A stretch of 64,000 bases of DNA from Oscillospiraceae bacterium (GCA_009777725.1 WRLG01000006.1:1-64000); one strand, 5' to 3'; counted from the stretch's first letter, positions 52,502-61,682 are shown. The notes: generated from the sequence alone by a model not told the origin. A program made the numbers and translations.

Positions 52502-52712
52502 AAATAAAAATCTCCTTTCTTAAATTAGGTTGCAGAAATTTGCATTTACCTATTTACCTGCATCCTCAAACCTAAATCTTCATTTATTATATCATAATAT
52601 AATGAAGATGTCAACCGTTGTTGGAGGGTGTTTTTTTGACTGTTGTAACATTTCTCTGCCGAAAGTGCAAGGAATTTTTTTAAAAAACACACCGCAATCT
52701 TCTTATTTTTTC

Positions 52713-52741
52713 TTGACGTCCTTCTGATTATATGATATAAT
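52713..52741 (+). promoter_or_regulatory. Promoter of the RelE/ParE pair at 52.8 kb
   Basis: TTGACG (52713-52718), 17-base spacer, TATAAT (52736-52741). Confidence 0.75.
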
Positions 52742-52765
52742 CAGCAATAAGGGAAGGTGAACGGG

Positions 52766-53017
52766 TTGAAAGCTCTTAATTTTGATAAATCGGCTGAAAA
52801 GGAACTGAAAAGGCTTGACATACCTATGCGCCGCCGAATTATTGACGGCATAGCGGGACTTATTGAGATTCCGCCTAAAGGCGACATAAAGGCTCTTAAA
52901 GGCGAGCTTAACGGGTTAAACCGCCTTAGAGTTGGCAACTGGCGCATAATATATGAGGAAACCGAAAAAAATATTGATATTCTTATGATTTCGCCGCGTG
53001 GAGGCGCGTATAAGTGA
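52766..53017 (+). CDS. RelE/ParE-family toxin
   Basis: An 83-residue RelE/ParE superfamily toxin: KALNFDKSAEKELKRLDIPMRRRIIDGIAGLIEIPPKGDIKALKGELNGLNRLRVGNWRIIYEE and the last strand MISPRGGAYK. Basic residues K/R line the surface used to bind mRNA or gyrase. Start is ambiguous: TTG at 52766 fits the GGGAAGGTG 7 bases upstream, GTG at 52757 overlaps that site. The antitoxin follows 14 bases later, i.e. toxin-first order. Confidence 0.85.
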   Translation: MKALNFDKSAEKELKRLDIPMRRRIIDGIAGLIEIPPKGDIKALKGELNGLNRLRVGNWRIIYEETEKNIDILMISPRGGAYK

Positions 53018-53031
53018 AAGAGGTGTTATAA

Positions 53032-53259
53032 ATGGCTGTTCAAACTATATATGATGTTGTTGAAAAATTATCCGATGAGCGCAGGGTAGCGATTTACAGA
53101 CTTGCGCTTGACATGTTATCCGCGCAGCAAACAGAGGATTTTGATTATTATTCGCCGGAGGATATTAAGGCTGTCGTGGAAGCCCGTGAGCGGGTTTTAA
53201 AGGGTGATTGCTTGTCATTCGAGTCTGCGGGGGAATTAGCGGCTCACTTCGGAGTTTAA
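53032..53259 (+). CDS. Antitoxin partner of the RelE/ParE toxin
   Basis: A 75-residue acidic protein: VVEKLSDERRVAIYRLALDMLSAQQTEDFDYYSPEDIKAVVEARERVLKGDCLSFESAGELAAHFGV. The N-terminal helix pair (LSDERRVAIYRLALDML) and the C-terminal EARERVLKGDCLSFES segment resemble RelB/Phd-type antitoxins. AGGTG lies 8 bases before the ATG. Located directly after the toxin. Confidence 0.75.
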   Translation: MAVQTIYDVVEKLSDERRVAIYRLALDMLSAQQTEDFDYYSPEDIKAVVEARERVLKGDCLSFESAGELAAHFGV

Positions 53260-53262
53260 CTG

Positions 53263-53328
53263 CCGATTCATGAAAAAACAACTACCTCCGAGGTGGCTCT
53301 CGGAGGTAGTTGTTTTTTGAATCGGCGT
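53263..53328. terminator. Large bidirectional terminator
   Basis: A perfect 20-bp stem (AAAAAACAACTACCTCCGAG, 53273-53292, with its inverse at 53299-53318) around a 6-base loop, flanked by GCCGATTCA/TGAATCGGC that extend the pairing with a small bulge. T-runs exist on both strands. It separates the antitoxin from the convergent lipoprotein gene. Confidence 0.9.
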
Positions 53329-53370
53329 TGGAACTCTTTATTATTTCTGTGATTATTATACACATATGAA

Positions 53371-54663
53371 TTAAGCCAAATAATCCATAAACACCTTCGG
53401 ACTATACCTTTTGAACGCTGCATCGTTCAATTTGACACTTTGCCCCTCTGTCCAAGAGGCTAACATCGCCATAAAGTCCTCGCCTTTCATGATATGCCTT
53501 ACCGACATGTCAACCTGCTCAATATAATCCTCTCTGGAGAGAATATCAAACAACTCAACTACATAGTAAACCTCGTCAAGCTCAATAAGGACAATATCCC
53601 CCGGCGACATGCTTCCGCCGAATACCCGGTCGATAACCTCTTGATGCGGCGTTGTCCCCGTTTTGCTTATGATAACACTGTAATCGGCAGGCTCGCGCTC
53701 CTCATCGTCCTCTGCGGCAACTTGGGGCTCTTCTCCTGTTGCCCCCGTTACGCCCGCTGCTTCCTGAGCGGCAAGATATTCATCGTAGGCATCGGGATTA
53801 TCGGGGTCGTATGATGGGTCTCTCCAGTGATTTCCATCGGCACCTTCAACATCCACAAGCTCCCAATCAATCTGCGGGGGAGCGAAAGCGGCGACCAGCT
53901 CATCGTAAAAGGTGTTAAATTCTTCAATGAGCGCGTCCATGCTTTCCCCGGCTTTTGCGCGCTCCAAGTAATCGTTAGCCATTTCAAGCCTCTCGGCTTT
54001 GCCCTCCGATTTCAAAAGGTTGCCCTCGCCATCGCGAAGCGGCATTTCGATATACTTGACCCAAGCGGAATTTTCAAGCACATATTGCCTGATTTCTTCA
54101 TCGCTTACAGCCTCTATACCGTCCGCCCCGTAATAATACTTAAAGATTTCCAATCTCTTGACTTCGTTTAAATTAACATCAACCAAGGATTGCTTGCTGA
54201 TGCCGAAGCCCTCATACATTGCACCCAAAGTACCGCCCGGTATGCCGTAGCTTGCCAGTGAGGGGTCATAATCCCAAAGCTGGTTTACGTTTGCTATGGC
54301 TCTCTCATTATCGTTTGCGGACAGGGAAAGCCCAAGCTCGCTGAATTTAAGCTCGGTTGCGGCAAAATCGCGCATTTTCAAAACTGCTTGGTCGTTAATC
54401 CAGTCGTGGGCTGTCTGCTCCTCGATAAGCATATCGAGAAAATTAAAATCCGCTCTCAGACCGCCCATCTCGTCGTACCCCTCGGGCGGGACGTAAGCTA
54501 TGGCATTTTCAAAAGCCTCCATTTGGTATCTTATAAATATACCCGTCCTCACCTCAATGCCGTCTATTACCGCGCTCCATGATGTATCCTCTCCGCAGGA
54601 TGCAAGCGATAAGGTCATAGCCGCCGCTATCAAACAGGTAAGGATTTTTTTTGCTAAAGACAT
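53371..54663 (-). CDS. PrsA/SurA-like lipoprotein
   Basis: A 430-residue exported lipoprotein: signal peptide with lipobox LASC (Cys23). The N-terminal helical region (DTSWSAVIDGIEVRTGIFIRYQMEAFENA) is that of SurA/PrsA-type chaperones, and the C-terminal region (VELFDILSRED) is parvulin-associated, but the classical peptidyl-prolyl isomerase motif is not clear. An acidic insert (EEPQVAAEDDEEREP, about 320) splits the middle. Probably assists folding outside the membrane. It has a promoter about 70 bases upstream. Confidence 0.65.
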   Translation of the reverse strand: MSLAKKILTCLIAAAMTLSLASCGEDTSWSAVIDGIEVRTGIFIRYQMEAFENAIAYVPPEGYDEMGGLRADFNFLDMLIEEQTAHDWINDQAVLKMRDFAATELKFSELGLSLSANDNERAIANVNQLWDYDPSLASYGIPGGTLGAMYEGFGISKQSLVDVNLNEVKRLEIFKYYYGADGIEAVSDEEIRQYVLENSAWVKYIEMPLRDGEGNLLKSEGKAERLEMANDYLERAKAGESMDALIEEFNTFYDELVAAFAPPQIDWELVDVEGADGNHWRDPSYDPDNPDAYDEYLAAQEAAGVTGATGEEPQVAAEDDEEREPADYSVIISKTGTTPHQEVIDRVFGGSMSPGDIVLIELDEVYYVVELFDILSREDYIEQVDMSVRHIMKGEDFMAMLASWTEGQSVKLNDAAFKRYSPKVFMDYLA

Positions 54664-54709
54664 TGCTGTTCAACCTCCGTTTTTTTTACATTAATGATTC
54701 TATACTATT

Positions 54710-54738
54710 ATTATAACACATATTTTATCATTTGTAAA
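54710..54738 (-). promoter_or_regulatory. Promoter of the PrsA/SurA-like lipoprotein
   Basis: Minus strand: TTTACA (54733-54738), 17-base spacer, TATAAT (54710-54715). Confidence 0.7.
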
Positions 54739-54936
54739 GAAAATAAAAAAATAACCCTGCAAACACACATGTAAATAATTTGTTAATATTTTATTTCAAT
54801 TTTATGTAGATGCGTTCCCCCTGCAAATTGTCAATTGATTTAATATGTATATTTAAAGGCGGCAACGCATAATATTAAAAGAAGCAAAGGAAAAACCCAA
54901 AACATCGCCTAGGCGCGGAAAGGATGCTTATAAATA

Positions 54937-55854
54937 ATGAACATTTACAAGCCCGAGGGCTCGCTTATCAATACCTCGGATAACCAAAACAGTCTGAAAT
55001 CCGTAAGAACGCTGGAAGAAGCAAAATACAGGGGCGGTATCCTTGAAGCGCGGACCGCAATTTGCGATAACGACCATAATCTGATAGTAGACCTGCCCTG
55101 CGCGAAAGGAATCATCCCGCGTGCAGAGGGCGCGTTAGGCATAGCCGAGGGAAAAACGAAGGACATCGCCCTTATCACAAAGGTAAACAAGCCTATCTGT
55201 TTTAAGGTTACAGATGTTGCCAAGGTCGGCGGCGAGGTGATTGCAACGCTTTCGCGGCGGGCGGCGCAAGAGGAATGTATGAGCGAATTTATAGAAAAGC
55301 TGACCCCGGGCGATGTGATTCCCGCCAAGGTGACGCATCTGGAGCAATTCGGCGCGTTCGTTGACATAGGTTGCGGAATCCCCTCCCTTATCCCGATAGA
55401 CGCAATATCAATATCCAGAATCGCGCACCCCTCCGACCGATTCACGCCGGGGCAGGATATAAACGTAGTGATAAAAGATGTTTCAAACGGCAGGGTCTGG
55501 CTTTCGCATAAGGAGCTTTTGGGCACTTGGGAGGAAAACGCCTCTCTGTTCAGCTACGGCGAAACGGTATCGGGCATCATCCGCTCGGTTGAGGATTACG
55601 GGGTTTTTGTAGAGCTTGCTCCGAATCTGGCGGGGCTTGCCGAGCCGCGTGAAAATGTCCGCGCGGGTCAATGCGCCAGCGTTTATATAAAAGCATTAAT
55701 ACCCGAAAAAATGAAAGTAAAGCTCATTATAGTAGACAGCTGCGAGGGAATCCCCCCCAATACCGCTTTGAAGTATTACATAAACAGCGGACATATATCC
55801 TCATGGAGATATTCCACCCCCGAATCCAAACGGGTTATAGAAGCAAAATTCTAA
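54937..55854 (+). CDS. S1 RNA-binding domain protein (three domains)
   Basis: A 305-residue protein with three S1-like OB folds: a divergent first (about 35-105), a typical second (GDVIPAKVTHLEQFGAFVDIGCGIPSLIP, about 125-195) and a third (YGETVSGIIRSVEDYGVFVELAPNLAGLAE, about 205-265). Closely related to clostridial S1-like proteins which bind RNA; it is not a full ribosomal S1. AAAGGATG lies about 10 bases before the ATG. No neighbour suggests a specific target. Confidence 0.85.
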   Translation: MNIYKPEGSLINTSDNQNSLKSVRTLEEAKYRGGILEARTAICDNDHNLIVDLPCAKGIIPRAEGALGIAEGKTKDIALITKVNKPICFKVTDVAKVGGEVIATLSRRAAQEECMSEFIEKLTPGDVIPAKVTHLEQFGAFVDIGCGIPSLIPIDAISISRIAHPSDRFTPGQDINVVIKDVSNGRVWLSHKELLGTWEENASLFSYGETVSGIIRSVEDYGVFVELAPNLAGLAEPRENVRAGQCASVYIKALIPEKMKVKLIIVDSCEGIPPNTALKYYINSGHISSWRYSTPESKRVIEAKF

Positions 55855-55867
55855 CTGCTAATCACTA

Positions 55868-55899
55868 AAAAGTCCCCCGCCTTTTCGGCGAGGGACTTA
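55868..55899. terminator. Terminator between the S1 protein and rplA
   Basis: AAGTCCC-CCGCC-TTTTC-GGCG-A-GGGACTT forms an interrupted 11-bp stem between two convergent stop codons. Confidence 0.6.
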
Positions 55900-55932
55900 A
55901 CCTTTTAAATTTCCTCTTAAATTTCCTCAAAC

Positions 55933-56628
55933 TCACGCAATGTATTTATTGGTGGCTACAGAAATCCCCACTCCCATGGTTGACGCGATTACGCAGGATT
56001 TTATATAAGTCCCCTTAGCGGCGGCGGGCTTTGCTTTCACGACCGCCTGTATTAAGGTTTCAAAGTTTTCTGCAAGCTTTTGCGCTCCGAAAGAAGCCTT
56101 TCCTATGGGGCAATGGATAATATTTGTCTTATCCAGCCTGTATTCAATTTTACCCGCCTTAGCTTCCGCAACGGCTTTCGCAACATCGGGGGTAACCGTT
56201 CCCGCTTTAGGGCTCGGCATAAGTCCCCTCGGACCTAAAATCTTAGCGACCTTGCTGACAACGCTCATCATATCGGGCGAGGCTACAACAACATCAAAAT
56301 CCATCCAGCCCTCTTTTTGGATTCTGTCAATCAAGTCCTGCGCTCCCGCGTGGTCCGCTCCCGCCGCCTTTACGGCTTCAAGCTTATCCTCCTTGCAAAA
56401 CGCGCAAACGCGCACATTCTTACCCGTACCGTTAGGAAGAACAACCGCTCCTCTCACCTGCTGGTCGGCGTGCCTTGAATCAACGCCCAGACGGACGTGC
56501 ACCTCAATGGTTTCGTCAAATTTAGCCCGGGCGTTCTGACATGCAAGCTCCAAAGCCTCGGAGGACTCATAAAGCTTCGTTTTGTCAACAGCCTTTAGGC
56601 TCTCTCTATATTTTTTACCGCGTTTCAT
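55933..56628 (-). CDS. rplA: 50S ribosomal protein L1
   Basis: L1 binds 23S rRNA near the E site, forms the L1 stalk and represses its own operon. The 231-residue length is normal, with [19 protein letters not shown] near 58, [28 protein letters not shown] near 120 and [14 protein letters not shown] near 176. It is the last gene of the secE-nusG-rplK-rplA operon, 137 bases after rplK; the gap might contain an L1 mRNA site. Confidence 0.97.
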   Translation of the reverse strand: MKRGKKYRESLKAVDKTKLYESSEALELACQNARAKFDETIEVHVRLGVDSRHADQQVRGAVVLPNGTGKNVRVCAFCKEDKLEAVKAAGADHAGAQDLIDRIQKEGWMDFDVVVASPDMMSVVSKVAKILGPRGLMPSPKAGTVTPDVAKAVAEAKAGKIEYRLDKTNIIHCPIGKASFGAQKLAENFETLIQAVVKAKPAAAKGTYIKSCVIASTMGVGISVATNKYIA

Positions 56629-56765
56629 AAAAACATTCCTTTCAAAGTATGTGGTAGCCTTAAAATTAAAAATTATATTACATGATATTATAAGGCGTAA
56701 TAACGGAAATTTCCTCCCACGTTTAAGTCAATTTAACTTAAATTGATAATTAAGAGTTAATAAAA

Positions 56766-57191
56766 TCACTCAACAACGGTTACGCCCATTGAACGCGCCG
56801 TGCCTGCTACCATTTTCATAGCAGATTCAACGCTCGCGGCGTTTAGGTCTGCCATTTTGGTTTCGGCAATTTTTTGAATTTGAGCTTTCGTGATTTTACC
56901 GACTTTATTTTTGTTTGGTTCTCCCGAGCCTTTATTGATATTGATAGCTTTTTTTATTAAAACCGCCGCGGGAGGGGTTTTTGTGATAAACGTAAACGAA
57001 CGGTCGGCGAATACCGTAATAACAACGGGGATGATAAGCCCCATATCGCCCTTTGTTCTCTCATTGAATTCCTTAGTAAACGCCATGATATTTACGCCGT
57101 GCTGACCCAAAGCGGGACCAACCGGCGGCGCGGGAGTAGCCTTACCCGCCGCGATTTGCAGCTTAATCAAGCCCGCAACCTTCTGCGCCAT
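56766..57191 (-). CDS. rplK: 50S ribosomal protein L11
   Basis: L11 belongs to the GTPase-associated centre and is needed for stringent-factor stimulation. The 141-residue protein has the usual [28 protein letters not shown] (about 9-36) and C-terminal GTARSMGV. It follows nusG in the operon. Confidence 0.97.
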   Translation of the reverse strand: MAQKVAGLIKLQIAAGKATPAPPVGPALGQHGVNIMAFTKEFNERTKGDMGLIIPVVITVFADRSFTFITKTPPAAVLIKKAININKGSGEPNKNKVGKITKAQIQKIAETKMADLNAASVESAMKMVAGTARSMGVTVVE

Positions 57192-57253
57192 ATATAAAAC
57201 TTCCTTTCATTGCTTTAATGTGTTCAGAGCCTAAGCAGGCTCTAAGTCCTCGC

Positions 57254-57787
57254 TCAATATTCATCGGTTTTAGAAACCTGTGAAAAGTTTAGCTCCGCAA
57301 GCGTTTCGCGACCGAACATAGATACGGTAACTTCTACCGTCATATCGTCGGTATTAACGCCCTTGACCTCGCCTATAAAGCCCTCCATAGCTCCGGCATC
57401 AATCTTGACCCTGTCGCCCGGTTTGAGGTCTACCTCTATCGTTCTTGCCCTTTCAACGCCCAGCGCGGCGACTTCCCTTTCGGTAAGCGGTACCGGCTTT
57501 GAAGCAGGACCGACAAACCCGGTAACCCCTCTGGTGTTCCGAACGATATACCAAGACTCATCGGTAAGAATCATTTTCACAAGGACATAGCCCGGAAAAA
57601 GCTTCTTCTCAACCTCTTTTTGCTTGTTTTTATCGGTAATCTCAGTCACCAGCTCCACCGGAACTCTAACCTCCGGGATTAACTCTTGAAGCTTGCGGTT
57701 GTCTACGACCTTCAGTATAGTCTGCGCGACTTTATTTTCATAACCCGAATAAGTGTGAACGACATACCATCTCGCCGCCTCCGACAT
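57254..57787 (-). CDS. nusG: Transcription termination/antitermination protein NusG
   Basis: NusG binds RNA polymerase and couples it to the ribosome or Rho. The 177-residue protein has the NGN domain (WYVVHTYSGYENKVAQTI, KLFPGYVLVKMILTDESWYIVRNTRGVTGFVG) and the KOW domain (LKPGDRVKIDAGAMEGFIGEVKGV, near 121). Lies between secE and rplK as in other Firmicutes. Confidence 0.97.
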   Translation of the reverse strand: MSEAARWYVVHTYSGYENKVAQTILKVVDNRKLQELIPEVRVPVELVTEITDKNKQKEVEKKLFPGYVLVKMILTDESWYIVRNTRGVTGFVGPASKPVPLTEREVAALGVERARTIEVDLKPGDRVKIDAGAMEGFIGEVKGVNTDDMTVEVTVSMFGRETLAELNFSQVSKTDEY

Positions 57788-57844
57788 TATAACGACATCC
57801 TTTCAAGCAGCTCCGCCCGGCGGCATATCCTTTCAGATACGCCT

Positions 57845-58129
57845 TTAGCCGCCTAAGTTTATAATCAGCTTCATAAGCTCGCTTAAACCTAAGTCAAACG
57901 CATAAATAATCAAGCCCGCCAAAACCATCCCCGAAAGCACGACCGTAGTATTGTTGACGACCTTTTCCTTTGAGGGCCATACGACCTTTTTAAGCTCGCT
58001 TTTAAGCTCCTTTAAAAATTTGACAACGGGGCTTTTCTTTTTGCCGGATTTACCGCCCTTTTTTGAAGAAGCCTTGGTGTTTGAGGTTTTTTTAACCGCG
58101 CCCGCCTCGGCTTTATTGTTTTCCGACAT
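57845..58129 (-). CDS. secE: Preprotein translocase subunit SecE
   Basis: A 94-residue translocon subunit. A Lys/Ser-rich N-terminal extension precedes the conserved amphipathic FLKELKSELKKVVWPSKEKVV and one transmembrane helix (about 66-86). Start at 58129 (AAGGAG 10 bases upstream) is preferred to an in-frame extension that runs up to 58225 and has no translation signals. Confidence 0.95.
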   Translation of the reverse strand: MSENNKAEAGAVKKTSNTKASSKKGGKSGKKKSPVVKFLKELKSELKKVVWPSKEKVVNNTTVVLSGMVLAGLIIYAFDLGLSELMKLIINLGG

Positions 58130-58229
58130 GATACACATACTCCTTTCAACGCTTTTCGCGCCATTCCTCCAAGACGGTTCAAAGCACCCACGCTCTGACA
58201 ACAGCCCGCCCGGAGCTTCTGGCATCCTT

Positions 58230-58379
58230 TTACTTAGTTTCCTTATGCAGAGTATGCTTTCTGCAGAATTTACAGTGCTTTGTCATCTCTAGCCTGTCGG
58301 GGTCGTTCTTTTTGCTTTTTTTCGTGTTATAATTACGTTGCTTACATTCCATACAGGATAATGTTATTTTGATTCTCAT
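58230..58379 (-). CDS. rpmG: 50S ribosomal protein L33
   Basis: A 49-residue zinc-type L33: [21 protein letters not shown], the second half [25 protein letters not shown]. The two CxxC pairs (CMEC, CKFC) make the zinc-binding C+ form. Its start has AGGAGGTGCCGTTAATC before it. The gene lies 101 bases upstream of secE and is the first of the operon. Confidence 0.95.
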   Translation of the reverse strand: MRIKITLSCMECKQRNYNTKKSKKNDPDRLEMTKHCKFCRKHTLHKETK

Positions 58380-58514
58380 GATTAACGGCACCTCCTAATT
58401 CATTTTTAGCGGTCGCCTAAATTGGCTTTGCACCGCTTGGTTTGCCTCCCTCTTACCAAGGTCTGAGTTCATATTTTACTCAAAAAAATAAACCTCTGCG
58501 TAAGAGGTAAATGT

Positions 58515-58544
58515 ATTATACCACGTCTTACTTAGTTTTGTCAA
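58515..58544 (-). promoter_or_regulatory. Promoter of the rpmG-secE-nusG-rplK-rplA operon
   Basis: Minus strand: TTGACA (58539-58544), 18-base spacer, TATAAT (58515-58520). Confidence 0.75.
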
Positions 58545-58684
58545 GGGTTTTTTAAAAAATTCGGTGTAAAGTTTACATATTTACGGCATATTGGGGACAT
58601 CGTGTTCTGTTTGTTAATAAATTTTAAAATAAAATTCATATATTGTTAACTTTAACTTTTATCCTCCTAACCCCCGCTTAAATA

Positions 58685-58713
58685 TTTACAATCCAATAAA
58701 AATATGTTATAAT
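58685..58713 (+). promoter_or_regulatory. Promoter of recG
   Basis: TTTACA (58685-58690), 17-base spacer, TATAAT (58708-58713), 31 bases before the TTG start. Confidence 0.7.
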
Positions 58714-58744
58714 AATAAAAAAACATATTACGGAGTGTTAAGCC

Positions 58745-60811
58745 TTGGATTTAAAGCGGGATAAAAGCAGAGCCCTGTCAAAGGATTCGTTAATATCGGA
58801 GCTTGGAGGGGTGGGCAGTAAGCGGGCAGAACTGTATGCTAAAATCGGAATTAATACTATCGGTAATTTATTGGAATATTATCCCCGCAGTTATATAGAC
58901 TGCTCCCTACCTGTGCCGATTCAGACGGCGGAGGTGAACAGCCACTGCGTTGTAAAGGGGATTGTAACCCGAAAAATTCCTGCCGCCAGAATTCGGCAAG
59001 GGCTTACGCTTTATAAGGTAATCGTCCAAGACGAAAGCGAAGCCATGACAGTTGTTTTATATAATAACCAATACGTATTCGATGCTTTTTTGAGCGGCGA
59101 GGAATATATTTTTTACGGCAAGATGAACGGCGGCTTCACCCGCAAGGAAATGAACTCTCCCTTTTTTATAAGGGCGGACGAGCCGAAGAAAATCCGCCCC
59201 GTTTACAGGCTTACCGAGGGGCTGACCTCGAATATGCTTATTTCTAACCTTTCGGTATCTCTCGGCGCGGTCGAAAGCGGGTTTTTCTCCGAACCTCTGC
59301 CGGAAGCGTTAAGGAGCTACTATAAGCTCCCGACCCGTGAATATGCAATCAGAAATGTCCATTTCCCGGAGGACGGGGAAGCGTCTAAGCTGGCACTCCG
59401 CCGTCTGGCTTTTGATGAGCTTTTGATTTTGCAAATCGGAATGGCAATGCTGAAAAACCGAAGCCGTCAATTAACATCCTATCAAATGCAATCTAAAAAT
59501 AAAGCCTTAGAAAAATTTTGCTCTTCCCTGCCGTTTGATTTGACCAACGCGCAAAAACAGGCAATCGCCGAGGTATCCGCCGACCTGCAATCACAAGAGC
59601 CTATGAACAGACTGCTTCAAGGTGATGTCGGCTCGGGGAAAACCGTTGTAGCGGCGGCGGCGGCGGTTATGGCTAAAGAGAATGGTTATCAAACCGCGCT
59701 TATGGCTCCTACGGAAATATTGGCTCGTCAGCATGATAAAACACTGGCAGAGCTTTTAACTCCTTTCGGCGCAAGGGTTTGCTGTGTTACGGGAGCGGTT
59801 AAGGGTAAGGCACGGCTTACTTTAAACGAAAAAATTCAAAACGGCGAATATGATGTGATTGTCGGCACGCACGCGCTTATTTCCGGCTCAACCGAATTTT
59901 CAAATCTCGGTCTTGTCATTATGGACGAACAACATAGGTTCGGCGTTAATCAACGCGCCGCGCTCTCCGAAAAAGGCGGCTCTCCGCATAAGCTTGTCAT
60001 GTCGGCAACACCGATTCCGCGCACCCTTGCATTGATTATTTACGGTGATTTAGACCTGACCGTGCTAAACGAGTTGCCCAAAGGCAGGCAGGCAATAGAA
60101 ACCCACGCGATTACCGCGAAACTGCGCGACAGAACCTACAGCTTCATAAAAAAACAGCTTGACGCGGGAAGGCAGGCGTATATCATCTGCCCCGTCATCG
60201 AGGAAAATGAGAACGAGCTCACATCGGCGAAAGCATATATAGAAAGGCTGAAAAAAAGCGCGCTCGGAGAATATAATGCGGGGCTTTTGCACGGAAAAAT
60301 GTCAGCTTCCGAAAAGGACAGAGTGATGAACGACTTTAAAGAAAAAAAGCTTGACCTTCTGGTTGCGACAACGGTTGTAGAGGTGGGCGTAGACGTGCCG
60401 AACGCAACCGTAATCCTAATCGAAAATGCCGACCGATTCGGACTTTCTCAGCTTCATCAGCTAAGAGGCAGGGTGGGGAGAAGCGAGCATAAAAGCTATT
60501 GTATACTCATAGCGGGGAGCGTGACCGAAAGTGCGAAGGAGCGGCTGAGGATAATGACCCAAACCTCCGACGGCTTTAAAATATCGGAATATGATTTAAA
60601 ACTTCGCGGCGCGGGAGATTTTTTCGGTGAACGCCAGCATGGTTTGCCGTCACTTAAAGTAGCCGACATAGCCGCGGACAGGGTTATTTTAGCCGAAACG
60701 GCGCAAGCCGCGAAAAAGCTTATAAAAAACAGCCCCGACCTATCCCTCTACCCCGAATTGAAACGGCTCGCGGAAGAGATGTTTGATAAGGGCAAGGCGG
60801 GGGCGGATTAA
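58745..60811 (+). CDS. recG: ATP-dependent DNA helicase RecG
   Basis: RecG reverses stalled forks and unwinds recombination intermediates. The 688-residue protein has the wedge OB-domain at the N-terminus, Walker A LLQGDVGSGKTVVA near residue 295, the DEQHRFG variant of the DEAH box near 398, SATPIPRTLALIIYGD near 420 and VVEVGVDVPNATVILIENADRFGLSQLHQLRGRVGR near 545-580. TTG start with GGAG 8 bases upstream. Confidence 0.95.
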   Translation: MDLKRDKSRALSKDSLISELGGVGSKRAELYAKIGINTIGNLLEYYPRSYIDCSLPVPIQTAEVNSHCVVKGIVTRKIPAARIRQGLTLYKVIVQDESEAMTVVLYNNQYVFDAFLSGEEYIFYGKMNGGFTRKEMNSPFFIRADEPKKIRPVYRLTEGLTSNMLISNLSVSLGAVESGFFSEPLPEALRSYYKLPTREYAIRNVHFPEDGEASKLALRRLAFDELLILQIGMAMLKNRSRQLTSYQMQSKNKALEKFCSSLPFDLTNAQKQAIAEVSADLQSQEPMNRLLQGDVGSGKTVVAAAAAVMAKENGYQTALMAPTEILARQHDKTLAELLTPFGARVCCVTGAVKGKARLTLNEKIQNGEYDVIVGTHALISGSTEFSNLGLVIMDEQHRFGVNQRAALSEKGGSPHKLVMSATPIPRTLALIIYGDLDLTVLNELPKGRQAIETHAITAKLRDRTYSFIKKQLDAGRQAYIICPVIEENENELTSAKAYIERLKKSALGEYNAGLLHGKMSASEKDRVMNDFKEKKLDLLVATTVVEVGVDVPNATVILIENADRFGLSQLHQLRGRVGRSEHKSYCILIAGSVTESAKERLRIMTQTSDGFKISEYDLKLRGAGDFFGERQHGLPSLKVADIAADRVILAETAQAAKKLIKNSPDLSLYPELKRLAEEMFDKGKAGAD

Positions 60812-60831
60812 GTGCATGTGAAAGGAGTTAA

Positions 60832-61152
60832 ATGAAAATGAAAGAAAACGCAACAGTCTCAAAAATGGTGAGCGAAATAGTCAAAATATGCTCTCCTTTT
60901 CAAGTGTTTATGGTTTCCTTTAAGACGAATTCAAGGGGTGAGCTTTCATCGTTTAAGCTTTGCATAGTAGTAGACGATTGCTATGAGGACATAAAAAAGC
61001 TGGAAGCCGATATACAGATGAACACGGATTGCCCCGTTCCTTGTGATGTCATTATCTATAGAGTCAGCGAATGGAACGAGTGCGTGGAAGATGACTGCAC
61101 GTTCGCGTACAGGGTGGAGAATGCGGGGGAGGTGCTGTATGAGCAGATGTAG
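60832..61152 (+). CDS. Degenerate nucleotidyltransferase-like partner of the HEPN protein
   Basis: A 106-residue protein that aligns in outline with MNT-type nucleotidyltransferases: VFMVSFKTNSRGELSSFKLCIVVDDCYEDIKKLEADI matches the place of the GSxxRGxxxxxSDIDLxV motif, but the catalytic GS is SF and both aspartates are missing. It is followed by a HEPN gene whose start lies 14 bases inside it, the MNT-HEPN arrangement of toxin-antitoxin systems. Start ambiguous: ATG at 60832 or 60838. Likely catalytically dead. Confidence 0.6.
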   Translation: MKMKENATVSKMVSEIVKICSPFQVFMVSFKTNSRGELSSFKLCIVVDDCYEDIKKLEADIQMNTDCPVPCDVIIYRVSEWNECVEDDCTFAYRVENAGEVLYEQM

Positions 61153-61588
61153 CGGTCATAAAAAAGACAGCAAGCGGTATTATGATTGGATGTATCACGC
61201 CTATCAAGACCTAATGGCGGCGCGGTTTTTAATCCAAGACGGCGACCTGTATGAACCAACGGTATTTCACTGCCAGCAAGCCGTTGAAAAGTCTTTGAAA
61301 TCCTTTATGCTGTATAAAGCGCATCGGCTTTTCGATGGGCATAATATTACTTGGCTCTGCAAGCAAGCGGCAATGTTGGATTGCGGCTTTACTCCTTTTA
61401 TAGAAAAAACCGTTGAGCTGAACAAGTTCTACATAGAAGCCCGCTACCCCGCCGATATTCCCACTATAATAGATGAAGAAACGGCGCAAGCTCTTTTAAA
61501 CTGCGCGGAAAGCATTGCGGGCATAGTGTGCGGCGCGGTTAAGTTTGATTACAACAGCTATCATAAACGGAGGGTCAGAAGCAGTTAA
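61139..61588 (+). CDS. HEPN domain-containing protein
   Basis: A 149-residue HEPN protein. The first helix pair (YDWMYHAYQDLMAARFLIQDGDLYEPTVFHCQQAVEKSLKSFMLYK) and the RYP segment (NKFYIEARYPADIP near 105) are the Pfam HEPN pattern. The ATG at 61139 with GGAGG upstream is chosen and overlaps the previous gene by 14 bases. The R-x4-6-H RNase motif of toxic HEPN proteins is not obvious, so RNase activity is doubtful; the protein may be a metal or nucleotide-binding partner. Confidence 0.78.
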   Translation: MSRCSGHKKDSKRYYDWMYHAYQDLMAARFLIQDGDLYEPTVFHCQQAVEKSLKSFMLYKAHRLFDGHNITWLCKQAAMLDCGFTPFIEKTVELNKFYIEARYPADIPTIIDEETAQALLNCAESIAGIVCGAVKFDYNSYHKRRVRSS

Positions 61589-61682
61589 GCTTTTGTTTAT
61601 GCAATTTAATTTGAATAAAAGCTTGATTATACATAAATTTTTGAATGTTTTCAAAAAAAATAAATTAAATATGCAAAGGCTA

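Larger units (their letters stand above)
58380..58744. other. Divergent promoter region of rpmG operon and recG
   Basis: 365 bases without a gene. It carries the rpmG operon promoter with its roughly 130-base leader on one strand and the recG promoter on the other; the space between (58545-58684) shows only AT-rich sequence. Confidence 0.6.

Noticed and set aside
13649..54905. Identical 13-mer AAACCCAAAACAT in the leaders of mutS2 (13649-13661) and the S1 protein (54893-54905)
   Set aside because: A shared 13-mer is expected by chance many times in 64 kb, and the surrounding sequences do not align further.
58130..58225. N-terminal extension of SecE (MPEAPGG...)
   Set aside because: No ribosome binding site; family N-termini and AAGGAG support the start at 58129.
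58130..58229. Possible tRNA-Trp between rpmG and secE
   Set aside because: Some Firmicutes have one here, but no cloverleaf, CCA anticodon arm or TTCGA loop can be built from this stretch.
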